Shown: in pieces, positions 21,975 to 32,768 of the stretch
Position numbering within the stretch: position 1 is the stretch's first letter
How the letters are laid out: every line of letters starts with the position of its first letter
Assembly: GCF_032884065.1 (NCBI RefSeq)
Contig: NC_088873.1
Location: forward strand, 33,638,227-33,702,226
Reading direction: 5' to 3'
Length of the DNA: 64,000 nucleotides
DNA from: Artemia franciscana
Taxonomy: Eukaryota > Arthropoda > Branchiopoda > Anostraca > Artemiidae
Made by a program: the position numbers and the translations under genes
The notes under the pieces: model-generated
Database searches by the model: none
What the model saw: the letters and a program-made list of their open reading frames with translations, nothing else
What the model was told of the DNA's origin: nothing

Positions 21975-22582
21975 TGAATTATTCTAAATGCTTCTATCTT
22001 CATCGCAGAACCCCCATCACCTTGCTAATATTTAGTAGTCTTTTAGCTCATTCGTGTGATGAGCAGGGGGAGAAGCTGAGAGAAACCTATTACCACCACA
22101 AGCGGACCCTTAAGAAGCCATGAGGAGCCATAGGTGGAGAAATGAAACCTATTACCAGGCCCCGTTTCCTCTCCATTGATGCCTTTATCTCCAACTAAGT
22201 TAAATTCCGCCAGCCAAGAGCTGGCATGACTAATTACATACAAGCATCTAGTGGAAGTGACAACATCCAAAGCCAAGACCATATAGCGATGGTCAGCCTG
22301 TCCCTAGAAGCTGAAGATAGCCCAGCTGAAGAAGTATGGCAGAAATCTTCGAAAGAAACTGATGCAGAGAAAGCATCCCAATTAGGTCCAAAGTCTGAGA
22401 GGTAATTTCCATCTCAGTTAAGCATAAGACTATAGTAATAGCATGGATTTGATCACTATTGTGGCATGTTTTGTATTGTTTGAAAACAAATTGATAGAAG
22501 GCATTTAAATGGGAATGCGAAAATCCCATGCATTAGCTTGGTTATAAATGTAAAGTGGCCTAATGTAAGAGGAAAAAGAAAT
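21975..22582 (+). repeat. 608-bp duplicated segment, copy 1
   Basis: Matches 25323-25930 at a constant offset of 3348 with about half a dozen differences (about 99 percent). One difference makes a stop (tga) in the reading frame that is open in copy 2 at 25391-25546. A second open stretch (22205-22402) ends at a GTAATT donor-like site and reads EAEDSPAEEVWQKSSKE, so the segment may contain exon material. Confidence 0.9.
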
Positions 22583-22827
22583 TTACTGATCAAGTGTTTG
22601 CCCCATTATTCATAAGACATCATGATGTGTCAATCTTATTATATCAAAAGCTAATAATCTAAGTCATTTCTTCATAGCTGTTTTAGCTCAAACTCATGGC
22701 CTCGCACCCTAATTCCTACATTCACTTTATGCTGGGGCTGCTCTTCAGTTTCTTGTTGTTACAGTAATCAAAATTTATAGTTGTTCAAATATTCATCTTC
22801 TTTTGCTCATTTTATTTTCTCTTTCAG

Positions 22828-22973
22828 GTGGCCACAAAATTGGATTTAAAGTCCAGTAATGTGAATATGAAGATTCTTTATTCCTTTACCTTACATGACA
22901 TGCCTGTCAAGCTCCTTGATGGAAGCACAAATAATACATGGGTGACAATGGGGCGTGGCTTGGATAATTATAA
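22828..22973 (+). CDS. MITD1-like exon (MIT_C domain)
   Basis: The exon lies between acceptor TCTTTCAG (AG 22826-22827) and donor GTAAGC (22974): 48 codons plus two bases, frame 0. It contains LYSFTLHDMPVKLLDG and WVTMGRGLDNYK. In MITD1 the C-terminal phospholipase-D-like domain, which binds membranes at the midbody, has the pattern S-x-T/S-x-H-D-R-x-I, then N-G-W-x-I-x-I-G-R-G-L-D-Y-F-K. Spacing and order agree; the Arg after HD is Met here. Past the donor the same frame shows a TAA and then SSLGMDQWNLDLR, resembling the next family block (S-L-G-x-x-D-F-D-L-R). An unspliced, recently broken copy is therefore the alternative to a true exon. The MIT domain exon was not found. Confidence 0.55.
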
Positions 22974-23079
22974 GTAAGCCAAATCCTCACTGGGCATGGA
23001 TCAATGGAATCTAGACCTTCGAACATTAAAAAAAAGACACAAGAAAGGCGATGGAAGACAAAATAATCAAATGGGGAGA

Positions 23080-23460
23080 TTTATAATAATTCTAGCTAAC
23101 ACAAGTTTCATACAGACCCGCTATACTTTACCCCCAATCCCCCTCCGATTGTGCAAATGTATAGCCCAAATTATAGATTTCCACCTATTCTCCCAATTCA
23201 GGTCTCTTGATTCAACCTCTGTGTCTTGATTGTCTCAGGGATGAAGTGTGTCTCAGGGTTGATTCAACCCTGAGAGTTTCCCTTTTAGCGTTCCTGTCCT
23301 ACCCTTTGGACAACCAGATAGCAACTAGTACTTAGTTATAGCTTTAGTTGTGGCATTAGCATTAGTAGTAACCTTAAGAGTTTCACGTCCTAAGTTTTAA
23401 TAGCATCCTTTTGATAAACAGCAAGCAAACGGTTTTAGTTTAGTTTAGCTTAACACCTCC
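23080..23460. other. repeat-like stretch without genes
   Basis: Contains 'gttgattcaaccctgagagt' and 'tagttgtggcattagcatta' blocks that resemble the degenerate tandem repeat at 37.1-37.6 kb. The 'ctcagggttgattcaaccctgag' palindrome lies at about 23252-23274. Confidence 0.4.
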
Positions 23461-24115
23461 CTCAATATTTTTATCCGGCTCCCCCTCCATGAAAAATTCC
23501 TTCCTCATTGGAAATTCCTCCGTAAAAGTTTCTCCAGCGTAAAATAACCCCTCCAACCATAAAATTCCACTGAAAATTTCCGTTTAACCCGCTGTAATTT
23601 GAAAGACAAATTTCTGATGGTTTTCCGATCGCTCCAGAAATCCTTTTCTGTAGAAATATTTTCTGGGAAATCTAGCCTGCTGAAAATTCCCCTGGGCAAT
23701 TCCCTCAGAACATCTTCAAATGCAAAATTGAGTTGGCTAAGAGAAAGTAATACAAATTACTCGCCAAACTTGCCTCCCCACGGCAAATTTTCGAAATAGG
23801 AATAGACAACTGCCATTGTCTTGAGGACTGTGGGGAGGTTGAACTCCCCAAAGACATATCTACTGGACCTTTAAACAATGCTGAGCAAAATAGTTCTCTT
23901 AGAATGTGATCACTTGTGTTTTGGGAATAATAGGGAAAGGTGGAATGCTGGTCGCCCTCCATCCACTTTTGAATCTTAAAAGGGCGCACTAGAACTTTCA
24001 CTTCCATTCAAACGAGGCGCATCCGATCCGAAGTTTCTTACGACCACATGATCTGTAAAAACCTTCTATGCCCCAAGACATAACGTACAACCCTTGCCCG
24101 TGTGCTCGGGGGGTG
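23460..24115. repeat. family A copy, rearranged
   Basis: Contains reversed 'gaaaatttcc' and 'ccatgaaaaattcc' blocks, then 'actgtggggaggttgaactc' and 'ggcgcactagaactttcact', equivalent to 37.87-38.08 kb and to the 51.2-51.4 kb arm. Open frames here are accidental. Confidence 0.55.
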
Positions 24116-24119
24116 GGTC

Positions 24120-25240
24120 AATCCGGACAATAATATATGTTTGTTGTATTATTATCGTAATTTGACACAAGTTTCATGTGAAATTAAAAAAGAAATTCTT
24201 TTCTCTTTTTTTTCAAATTAGTAATGTAAACAAAACCCTACATTTTATGCGTCAGATTTATGATATTAATTTGAATTTTCTTATGATTCATAAGATTTTA
24301 ATCTAAAAAAAATCCAAAACAAATTTTGAAAATATAATTCGATAGATGGATAAAATAGATTCTAGGCTATTGATTATTAAGAAAACCGACTCTTTAAATT
24401 GGGGAGAAAAGTTTCAATCACTTCAGAAAAGACAGTAATCCATCAGTGGATTCAATATTAAAAAAAAAATCACGACGGTAATTAGGGTCTATTAAAATTA
24501 TATCAGAGTATACACAGACATACAGAGAATGTGAAGACGCTCTTGTTTTTGTTTTGGTACCTTTATTGTTACCTCGCATTTTGAATATGTAGGGAAAATA
24601 TATATTCTGAAACTACAGAGAAAACGTGTCAAATGAAAATAAAAAGCAAATCTTGTTTTAAAAGGAAACGAAGACAAATTTTACTCTACCTCCCCCCTCC
24701 AACCTTCATATTGTTTTAAATTAAAATAATAGCATTGTATTAAAAGTGGCGAGAAAAAACACGCAAAGAATTAGCGAGTTGTGAGCAAAGTGTGAGCAAT
24801 TTTGACTTCTATCTCATTCACTGTTTTATCCAATTTTAAGATTAAACCCAAAACGGACAGGCAACTCTTCAGGTAGCCCTGAATCTGCTAGGCAATTCAC
24901 CACTCGAGTCGCATGTTCCACATTAATTACACCATATGTTCTTCAAGGCCCTGGGTGCTTAGGAGATTGGGAGAAGTAGGTGACGCTGGAGGCAAGAAAT
25001 GATACGTTTGTAGTGTTTGCAGACTGAACAGGCTTAGTCTGTTCAGCATCGTTCGGTTCTCAACATCTTATCAGCACTGAGTTTTCAGTCTCTTTCCTTT
25101 GATGTGGAATGTTCTTTTTGCTTTCTTGAAATGGTACAGCTTTTAGGCATCATTTCGTATCTCGAAAGTTTCAATTTCCTTTGCTACTCATCTCAAATAT
25201 TATTACTTATCCATTTCCAAGTATCCATTTTTGAATTTGG
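24120..25240. other. gene-poor stretch with possible - strand coding relic
   Basis: 24120-24800 is AT-rich and featureless. On the - strand, about 24910-24820 reads NVEHATRVVNCLADSGLPEE without stops after a possible acceptor, which may be a relic or exon of an unknown gene. A small hairpin (ctgaacag/ctgttcag) lies at about 25023-25045. Nothing firm. Confidence 0.2.
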
Positions 25241-25305
25241 CTGTTGAGGTACCTCTGACCTCTTTGCTAGTGGATCTAACCATTTCAAAACCATCCCATA
25301 CGATT
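25241..25305. repeat. mosaic of a direct and an inverted fragment of the 27.3-kb locus
   Basis: 25241-25286 is a direct copy of 27313-27358. The next 19 bases (25287-25305) are the exact reverse complement of 27383-27401. Seventeen bases later the 608-bp duplicate begins. This is a junction signature of template switching. Confidence 0.85.
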
Positions 25306-25322
25306 ATGAATTATTGATACGA

Positions 25323-25930
25323 TGAATTATTCTAAATGCTTCTATCTTCATCGCAGAACCCCCATCACCTTACTAATATTTAGTAGTCTTTTAGCTCATT
25401 CGTGTGATGAGCAGGGGGAGAAGCTGAGAGAAACCTATTACCACCACAAGCGGACCCTTAAGAAGCCACGAGGAGCCATAGGTGGAGAAATGAAACCTAT
25501 TACCAGGCCCCGTTTCCTCTCCATTGATGCATTTTTCTCCAACTAAGTTAAATTCCGCCAGCCAAGAGCTGGCATGACTAATCACATACAAGCATCTAGT
25601 GGAAGTGACAACATCCAAAGCCAAGACCATATAGCGATGGTCAGCCTGTCCCTAGAAGCTGAAGATAGCCCAGCTGAAGAAGTATGGCAGAAATCTTCGA
25701 AAGAAACTGATGCAGAGAAAGCATCCCAATTAGGTCCAAAGTCTGAGAGGTAATTTCCATCTCAGTTAAGCATAAGACTATAGTAATAGCATGGATTTGA
25801 TCACTATTGTGGCATGTTTTGTATTGTTTGAAAACAAATTGATAGAAGGCATTTAAATGGGAATGCGAAAATCCCATACATTAGCTTGGTTATAAATGTA
25901 AAGTGGCCTAATGTAAGAGGAAAAAGAAAT
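25323..25930 (+). repeat. 608-bp duplicated segment, copy 2
   Basis: Near-identical to 21975-22582. Here the frame 25391-25546 is open and reads SCDEQGEKLRETYYHHKRTL followed by a basic stretch, ending LSIDAFFSN and a stop, after a 'ctcttttag'-like acceptor context. This copy keeps the coding-like frame that copy 1 has lost, so it is either the source or a better preserved copy. The protein is not recognised. Confidence 0.9.
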
Positions 25931-26029
25931 CGTAAAGATGGTGGATATAGCGAAGGTATAAAAAGGTAGATTATTCCAAAACTCCTTTTTTTCATTATTT
26001 TGTATGTCATACTTTCTTTATAGCTGCTC

Positions 26030-26300
26030 AGTTATACATGTGGGGGAATTTCCCAAAGAGGGGGGGGGGGGGGGGGTTCCGGTGGCGAATTTCCTGCGGG
26101 AGGAATATTCCAGAACCCTAAGAGTAGACTTAAGGGGGACGAACCCCCTCATATACGTAATAGTTTCTGTCCGTTTAAGTTTTAATGTTACTCCTTACTT
26201 TGAGTTGAAAAAAACTTGCTTTTTGTAAATTTAATTTCTGATCATTTTTTAAGTAATGCTAGGAAACACAGCACCCTCTTCATGAAAATTATCTTCCCCC
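26030..26300. repeat. family A fragment with poly-G run
   Basis: Contains a run of 16 G near 26060, then 'acgaaccccctcatatacgt' and the arm block 'agttttaatgttactcctta'. This matches the right arm of the fold-back copies at 48-51 kb. Confidence 0.65.
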
Positions 26301-27310
26301 ATGAAGAATTCCACATGGAAAAATATCTGCATTCACGTGCCAGCTTATTTCCAAGATCCAAAACCACTTCCTCGACATTGCTAGCATCAGTAGAAGTAAA
26401 GAAAGATGCTTAAAAAAGAGAAGAGTCAACAGACATAATCTAAATAAAAATGGTTGAAAATGAGAGAAAAACTAGAGGAAATTTTTTTTCCAAAAGCCCA
26501 GACCATCAAATGTGACAAGCTAAGCAAAGGGTATGGAAAAAAAAATCAATGAAGTCTCTTAATGGAAATGAAGCACTAATAAATGTGATTAGACAACAAG
26601 CAAAAAGTGAGAATTGTAACCGCTAAAGCAAAAGGCATGGAACAAGCGACAGCGAGAATCACACTCAATTGCAAAAAAAAATTACAGTGATCTATGATTA
26701 AAAACTGGAAGACATTTTTGGTATCTATGGGGTCGTAAGAGATTACATAAAATTATGCATGCACCTAAAATCTGCAATAACAAAGGCATGAAACAAAAAA
26801 TCTAAGGTAATGATGAATGAAAATGAACAAAGAAATCTACAGTTGGGAGACCGTTGACAGCGATGATCATATCGAATCGTGAACGAAGTTTGTGCTTAGA
26901 AAAGAGTAACCGTAAAAAAAACCCGATGAATCCCAGGAAAATACAAATTGTATAAAATGTCTGACTCTGAAGGATTAACAGGAAGAAGAAATTGAATTCA
27001 TGCCAAATTTTCTGAGCTCAATTGAAAGTTCTGATTGGGCACCTTGTGACTTTAAACTAAAGATAAGCAAATGAATATAGCAAATTCTTTACGAGCCTTA
27101 ATTTTGAAAAAAAAAATCATAGGAGTTGAGGTAACATTTATAACAACATTTGAGGAGCACAAAATACATCGTTTCCGCCTTAGGAGTTGCCGTATCACTT
27201 TTAGTATCTATGACGCACGCAAAATTACACGAGATGACAAATTGCTTTGAAGAAAATTCGATGTAAGGCAACAGTAGTTTCCTGTTTTGCTTTTAAGTCC
27301 AGTATACTTT
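26300..27310. other. purine-rich gene-free stretch
   Basis: A- and G-rich on the + strand with degenerate 'aaaggcatg(g/a)aac' recurrences near 26630 and 26783. No exon or known repeat was recognised. Confidence 0.3.
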
Positions 27311-27419
27311 GTCTGTTGAGGTACCTCTGACCTCTTTGCTAGTGGATCTAACCATTTCTTTAAATTCAGAGCAGCAGTACTAAATCGTATGGGATGGTTT
27401 TGAAACTTCACTTAGGTTG

Positions 27420-28700
27420 GCTAGGACAGCAAAATGTTTGTTGGGGAATAAGCAGCCATAGGTGCAAGCTTTGAAATATCAATTTGGAGAGGGGGCTTTC
27501 AAAAGGTTCGTGAAAAAGAGTGTTTAACATCTTCGGAGCTGTACTCTGAAAGTAAGACTCGAATTTATAGACTTTTATTGATTTTTTTACGTCAAATCAA
27601 ATTCAACCACATGCCAAAGCTATAAGACAAGATTCAAATAAGATCAATAAATATAAAATCTATAACCCCGAATTCATAAGCATTTATGGGTCCAAAATGT
27701 GAGACACTTGCGCATTCTTACACTAACATATTCCTGTCCATGTCCCTCTCCACTGGGAGGACCTTCTGATCCGTCTACCAATATTTCTTCTTATGTAGTA
27801 TACTTTACTTAGGAGTTGTCACTATGTTTCAAAAACGTTGGTTTTAAATTGCCCCAAGTGAAATATCTGAAAAAGGTTTTGGGTCTGTCTAATGAGTTAT
27901 TTCATAGAACAAAACTAACCCTTCAAGATGTCTTTAAAATAAGTAAAAAACTTCAAAATTATGAACGTTTTTGTTTGATATTTATATATTTTCTAAAGCA
28001 ACTCCTGACAACACTGACAATAGATTTACCAAATCTATGTTTTCTCCGGGTCATAACCAACACCAGATAGGCTATCAGGGCAACTTTTGACGGTTGCTCT
28101 AAACTGTGAGAACGCAGATCTATATCGCTTGTCAGCTAGTTAGCATCATCGTATGGAGAAGACATTTCTTTCTAGGTGGTATGTCTGTGATTTGTCTCAT
28201 GGTTATTTTGGACAGATGAATTTGGGTTGAGTAATTTGTTATAATTTGAAATTTCTCAAATAAAAGTCAAATTAAAAGTTTTCAAAGTTTTATTGCCTCA
28301 CATGGAATCAAGAAAAAAATAATGTTTTTGAATTTAATTTTAGTAATAAATTTTAGTTTTATTTAAAATTATATTTTAATCTTCAATTTCGTTCAAAAAG
28401 TTATTTTTAAATATTAATTTTGTCTTAAATATAATTTAATTGATGTGTTTATTTCCGTTGTTATTCTTTTTACCTTTTCTTTTTCTTTCTCTTTCATAAA
28501 ATAATTTAAACTATGAAATCCAAACATTCCTGAATTAAGTTAATATCCTTCATTTAATTGATAGAAGTCCATTGACAAACCAATTTATTTGTTGTCATTT
28601 TCTCTTTCTCGCCTCTAATGGATTTACATCATAGAGCGAATTTAATGCAGATAGATTTTAGAATTACAATCAAGTAGGTGGCCTTAGAGTAAAAGAGTTA
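27420..28700. other. gene-poor stretch
   Basis: A + strand frame at 27816-28070 is open but matches nothing known to me and lacks clear splice sites. 28230-28640 is very AT-rich. A perfect 9-bp-stem hairpin (ttggcagcc/ggctgccaa) lies at about 28745-28769, just downstream. Confidence 0.3.
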
Positions 28701-28823
28701 GGAGCCATGGCTAATTGAAAAAACCCCAGACTGATGGTCTGAGTTTGGCAGCCTGATTAAGGCTGCCAAAAGACTTTTTCTTTTTAAGCATCAGGGTAAT
28801 AAAAAAATTTAAGTATTTTCAAG

Positions 28824-28957
28824 AAAAAACTCGCACTTTACCCTGAACATAAGACGAAACTCATCATCTATGATTTCAACAGACTCGAACTCTTATTATC
28901 CATGGTCAAACCCCTCGAAGGAGAAATAGAAGCTAAAATCGTCTTGTTGTCTTATTG
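28824..28957 (+). pseudogene. short coding-like relic, unknown
   Basis: The open frame reads KLALYPEHKTKLIIYDFNRL, continues with MVKPLEGEIEAKIVLLSY and ends at TGA. It has coding-like composition, no start codon and no donor. It may be a fragment of a retroelement polyprotein; I cannot name it. Confidence 0.25.
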
Positions 28958-29039
28958 AAAAATACAATATTCTTAATTACATTTAAAGTTCACTTTTTAC
29001 TTGGCTTTGAAATAACATTTTACAAGGTAATACCAATTA

Positions 29040-29180
29040 AAAAGCTTATACTATTATTTTAATGTCACTAAGTGACAAAGCGAAGAACGTCGGACCGGGT
29101 ACATTCACGAAAAGCAGGCGGTTACTATTGAGCCGGGTCGCTCCTTACTACAGTTCGTTACAACGAACTGTTTGATTTAT
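29040..29180. repeat. Helitron 3'-end-like fragment and family end block
   Basis: 29075-29125 ('gtgacaaagcgaagaac', 'accgggtacattcac') is a second copy of the Helitron terminal region at 29380-29424. It is followed by the 'gccgggtcgctccttacta' block and a hairpin 'cagttcgtt/aacgaactg', the reverse of 12870-12900. Confidence 0.6.
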
Positions 29181-29184
29181 GAAG

Positions 29185-29345
29185 AAGTTAGATGCATTAT
29201 TGTATACTCTTTTCTGTTTATTTGGTCTTAAAATGTGAAAGTAAATAATCTACAGGGGGCACTGAGGGATATTTTTTCATGAAAAAGGGTGGTAGAAGAA
29301 GTTTGGGAAGGACTATGTTAGTTAAAGAACAAACACAACACAGAA
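29185..29345 (+). repeat. direct repeat flanking the Helitron, left
   Basis: About 155 bases matching 30631-30790 at roughly 85 percent ('gatgcattattgta', 'tggtcttaaaatgtgaaagt', 'aggactat'). Part of the same unit also lies at 32672-32762. Confidence 0.75.
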
Positions 29346-29354
29346 GGGCCTACA

Positions 29355-30540
29355 TTTTATGGCAATTGGTATTACCAAGTGACATAAAGCGAAGAACGGG
29401 ACCGGGTACATTCACCAAAAGCATCGATGGTGGTACCGTTATGCTTATTTATTATTGCTGTTTTACCGCCATCTTCAGTAGATCTTTTTCTATATAGTGG
29501 GTATCCATCATTGCCGGTAATTTTGTTATGTACTAAAAGTCGAGGATATTGCTTTGTGCACCTTCCTTTGGCTATGCATGGTGATTTTTCATTTAGTGCA
29601 CCGCAAGGTACATGTATCATATTTTTTTACCATCATATCATATAAGCCCTTATCGACATTTTCATCAGGTATTTCAGCGGAAATACCAGATGAAATCACG
29701 TATTTCCTGATCATCGTCAATTTCATTAGAAGTAATTTTATCATGTAGCCAGATTAGTATATGTGCGTGTGGCAATCCTCGTTTTTGCCATTCCACTGAG
29801 TACATCTAACATCGCACTGACCTAAACACTTTAAGTTTTACTATGTAGTTTATCAGTGATTTCAACTTTTGCCGGAAGACACGGGCCGTAATGTCATGTC
29901 TATGAACCGCCGATGGTCCTTGAAGTAAAAGCTGCTGTATCTCGTCCCCAAGATAGATTACATGTAACTGTAATAAATAAATCTTTACGACCATAGAGAC
30001 GAACATACGCTGTAGCATCTTGAGCATATTCATACATATGACGCGGACCGCCAGCATGTGACGAAGGTGTAATCGTTAATCTTCCAACGTTAGTGGTATT
30101 ACCGTCATTTACAACTGCATCTCGTAAATGAATGTATTGTTCAGAGCGGAGCTAGGTCTGATTCAGACGGATATATAGTAAACGCGTTGATTCAATCTTT
30201 GCATACATATCAACGATGTATTGGTGAAACAATTGACGGCATTTTAAAATATAATTTTCGTCATTGGGACGAATCATTAGTCTATAGGAACAATAATTCA
30301 TTGCACTTCATTTCGGTTGCCTTATTTATTTACGGAACTAACAATTTATTATTAAAGTGATAGCCGTCGGCTCCATCCCAAAAAATGATAGGATCTTGTA
30401 GGGTATCGTAGCATCGATGAGTTTCAGCAATTCTTACCAACTGAGCGTTTCGCTTATGAAGAATAATATTTAGAGGCAAAAACTGATCAACGACCATAGC
30501 GATTGCCACTTCGTCGATAGTTACAAATTTCATTGTATAA
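29355..30540 (-). pseudogene. Helitron Rep/helicase N-terminal region, decayed
   Basis: Runs from 30533 leftward. YDTLQDPIIFWDGADGYHF (about 30405) is the start of the Helitron_like_N domain. Next come GRLTITPSSHAGGPRHMYEY (about 30080), YVRLYGRKDLFITVTCN (about 30005), WNGKNEDCHTHILIWLHDKI with a frameshift (about 29780), and IHVPCGALNEKSPCIAKGRC then TGNDGYPLYRKRS (29620-29470). Stops and frameshifts break it into at least five pieces. The catalytic Rep tyrosines and the SF1 helicase are gone: the frame jumps to a terminal region whose hairpin ('tcacttggtaataccaa', about 29365-29385) resembles the 3' hairpin of the Helentron-like elements at 12.07 and 46.9 kb. Confidence 0.75.
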
Positions 30541-30630
30541 AATTATGTTACTTTGTTATAACACAAATTTGTTATAATTGTATTATCATTTTTTCCATTT
30601 TACACCTTTCTTTAGTATGATTTACGAAAA

Positions 30631-30828
30631 AGGTAGATGCATTATTGTATTCTCTTTTCTATTTGTTTGGTCTTAAAATGTGAAAGTAAATAATCCGCAG
30701 GGGGCTCTGAGTAATATTTTATCTGGAAAAGGAGCGGTAGAACAAGTAATTTTGGAAAGGACTATATTTGATAAATAACAAAAGTGACACAGATTTTTTC
30801 TTTTAGAAAAATACCTCCATCATCTCTG
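30631..30828 (+). repeat. direct repeat flanking the Helitron, right
   Basis: Matches 29185-29345. Its right half ('ggaaaggactatatttg', 'gtgacacagattttttctt', 'aaaatacctccatcatc') also matches 32672-32762 at very high identity. Confidence 0.75.
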
Positions 30829-30829
30829 A

Positions 30830-32090
30830 TCAAGATTAAAGTAAAAGACTACATTTACTAAATAATTATTATGTTGAAACTTATATGATGTTGATTTTTA
30901 TTTTAGCTAGATGGCGTTGGCTTTTTTTCTGATTGAAAGGAGTTTCTGCTCTTATCATTTCCTCTTTTGGTCATAGAGAACTTCTTTCAGACGTCTGAAC
31001 TATCGGAACTTCGATAAAAGATAACGTAATAATAGATAAAAAAATTGAGCAATTTTTGAGGTTTTATGCACGTAATATTGATTAGGAAAATTGTAATATG
31101 TAATACGGTATAGGACTTTTCATTTTCCAGAACTGGATGTTCTTACTTCTATCTCTTCTTCGACTTCTTATTTTTCCTATTTCTATTTCTTTAATTCCTT
31201 GTTTCTATTTCCTATTACCAGAAATAAGGGTTATTTCACATTTGAGCAAGGGAAATACTTTTCAACAATGAATCATGGGGCAGCAATCTTTCTTTCCTTT
31301 GCGTTGCCTTTTCATTGAAAAGTGTTGCTGCTTTGCTTGCCAAATTCTAAAAGTACCTTTATACCCTCGAGATTGTATTCCCAAAACTTATTTGATTGGA
31401 TAGAATTGGCTATTGACTCTTAAGATTGGCTCACCAGTGTGATCAGTGCTAATACAATCAAGATCAATGCCAGCATGACTGAGAACAGCAGAATTTTAAG
31501 AGAAAACTTTATCAGGAAAGGTAATTCTTTATCGTTCATCAATAAATTAATGAAACCCAAATCAAATAGAAATTACAAAAAATAAGTGAGCCAAACTCAA
31601 AACGAACAGTAATTAACCTGAGTAGGGCCGAAAACCCACACGCCTTCTGAAGACCAGAACGTAATTTGAACCTTACTGAAAAATAAAACAAATGAAGATG
31701 GATTGTCAGTTTAATATTCATATACTGACATATGTTCCTTAATGTCTTAATAATTTTTTATTTTTTAAAGTTAACTAAGTGCAAACATTTAAAATCTACT
31801 TTGAATTTAGTGAAATACAAATTATGTTCTAGTTTTTAGTTGGCATGAGGGGTGTCAATTTTTGTTAGTTTTGGGTTTGATTTATTTATTTTTCATTGTT
31901 AAAACAATGTAAAAAGAATACGTTGAAACCGATATTTCTTAATGTAAATCTCCTAAAGGATGGAAGCCTAAGAAATAAAAATTACGAAGGTATATTTTCT
32001 TGTGAGAAACACTGATTTTTCGCCAATAACTTAGCAATAAAATTGCAAAAGTAATGACGTAAATTTATTCACTAAATTTTATTAACTAGG
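30830..32090. other. gene-poor stretch with one dispersed repeat
   Basis: 31530-31740 contains the 'aatgaaacccaaa', 'ctcaaaacgaacagtaatta' and 'acgccttctgaagaccagaa' blocks also present at 55870-56020 and, weaker, at 63720-63890. The rest is AT-rich without recognisable signals. Confidence 0.45.
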
Positions 32091-32124
32091 CATCCAAAAT
32101 TGTTAAATGTTCTTTCACTCAACT

Positions 32125-32262
32125 AGCCTCAAAATTTTGAACCTATTTCTGATTTCGTCGTTCAAATATTTTCAACCTATATCCCCTGATTTCGCCTCAA
32201 AATTTTCAACCTATTTCTGATTTCGTCGTTCCTTTTTTTCAACCAATTTCGTCGTTCCTGAG
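32125..32262 (+). repeat. two-unit tandem repeat, period 67
   Basis: 'gcctcaaaattttgaaccta' at 32125 and 'gcctcaaaattttcaaccta' at 32192 start two units, each continuing with 'tttctgatttcgtcgttc'. A third partial unit follows. Confidence 0.85.
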
Positions 32263-32531
32263 ATATAGAAGATAATTGCAACTGAAAACCCTGACTGCAA
32301 TAGAGTATTTACCGCAGTGTGAGGTCAACATCCCTGTAACGCTTCAAACCTTATTTATCGCACAAATATCCTATTTTTAACCATCATTTACTCTATAGTC
32401 ATTGATTGACGCCTTGTCATGATTATTAGTTAATGTCCCTCCAAGCTTGTTTTCTTTATTCGCAATAATCTTTCACGTTCGAGGGAGAAAGTGATCTGTT
32501 TGGGTATTTTAACGCCCAAACTTTATTGAGG

Positions 32532-32585
32532 AACAAACATCCTCTATATCTGGGGTCAACAAACGTCCTCTATATCTGGGGGTCG
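32532..32585 (+). repeat. two-unit tandem repeat, period 26
   Basis: 'aacaaacatcctctatatct' at 32532 and 'aacaaacgtcctctatatct' at 32558, with a shared 'gggg' end. Confidence 0.85.
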
Positions 32586-32671
32586 ATTTTAAGTTTTAGT
32601 GCTGTTCTTTTATCGTTAAATCATCTTAAAAGGCGATCTTGCTCAAAATCATAATCCTGGAATTTTTTGTT

Positions 32672-32762
32672 TTTTGGAACAAGTAATTTTGGAAAGGACT
32701 ATATTTGCTAAAGAACAAAAGTGACACAGATTTTTTCTTTTAGAAAAATACCTCCATCATCG
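32672..32762 (+). repeat. third copy of the Helitron-flanking repeat, abutting a coding exon
   Basis: About 90 bases nearly identical to 30729-30828. It ends six bases before the stop codon of the WHEP exon (- strand), so it forms the proximal 3' UTR of that gene. Confidence 0.8.
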
Positions 32763-32768
32763 TTCTTT

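Noticed and set aside
28745-28769. Perfect hairpin as a transcription terminator
   Set aside because: Intrinsic terminators of this type are bacterial; the context here is eukaryotic and there is no U-run after the stem.
29185-30790. Direct repeats read as LTRs of a retrotransposon
   Set aside because: The enclosed coding sequence is a Helitron Rep gene, and the repeats lack TG...CA ends, a primer-binding site and a polypurine tract.
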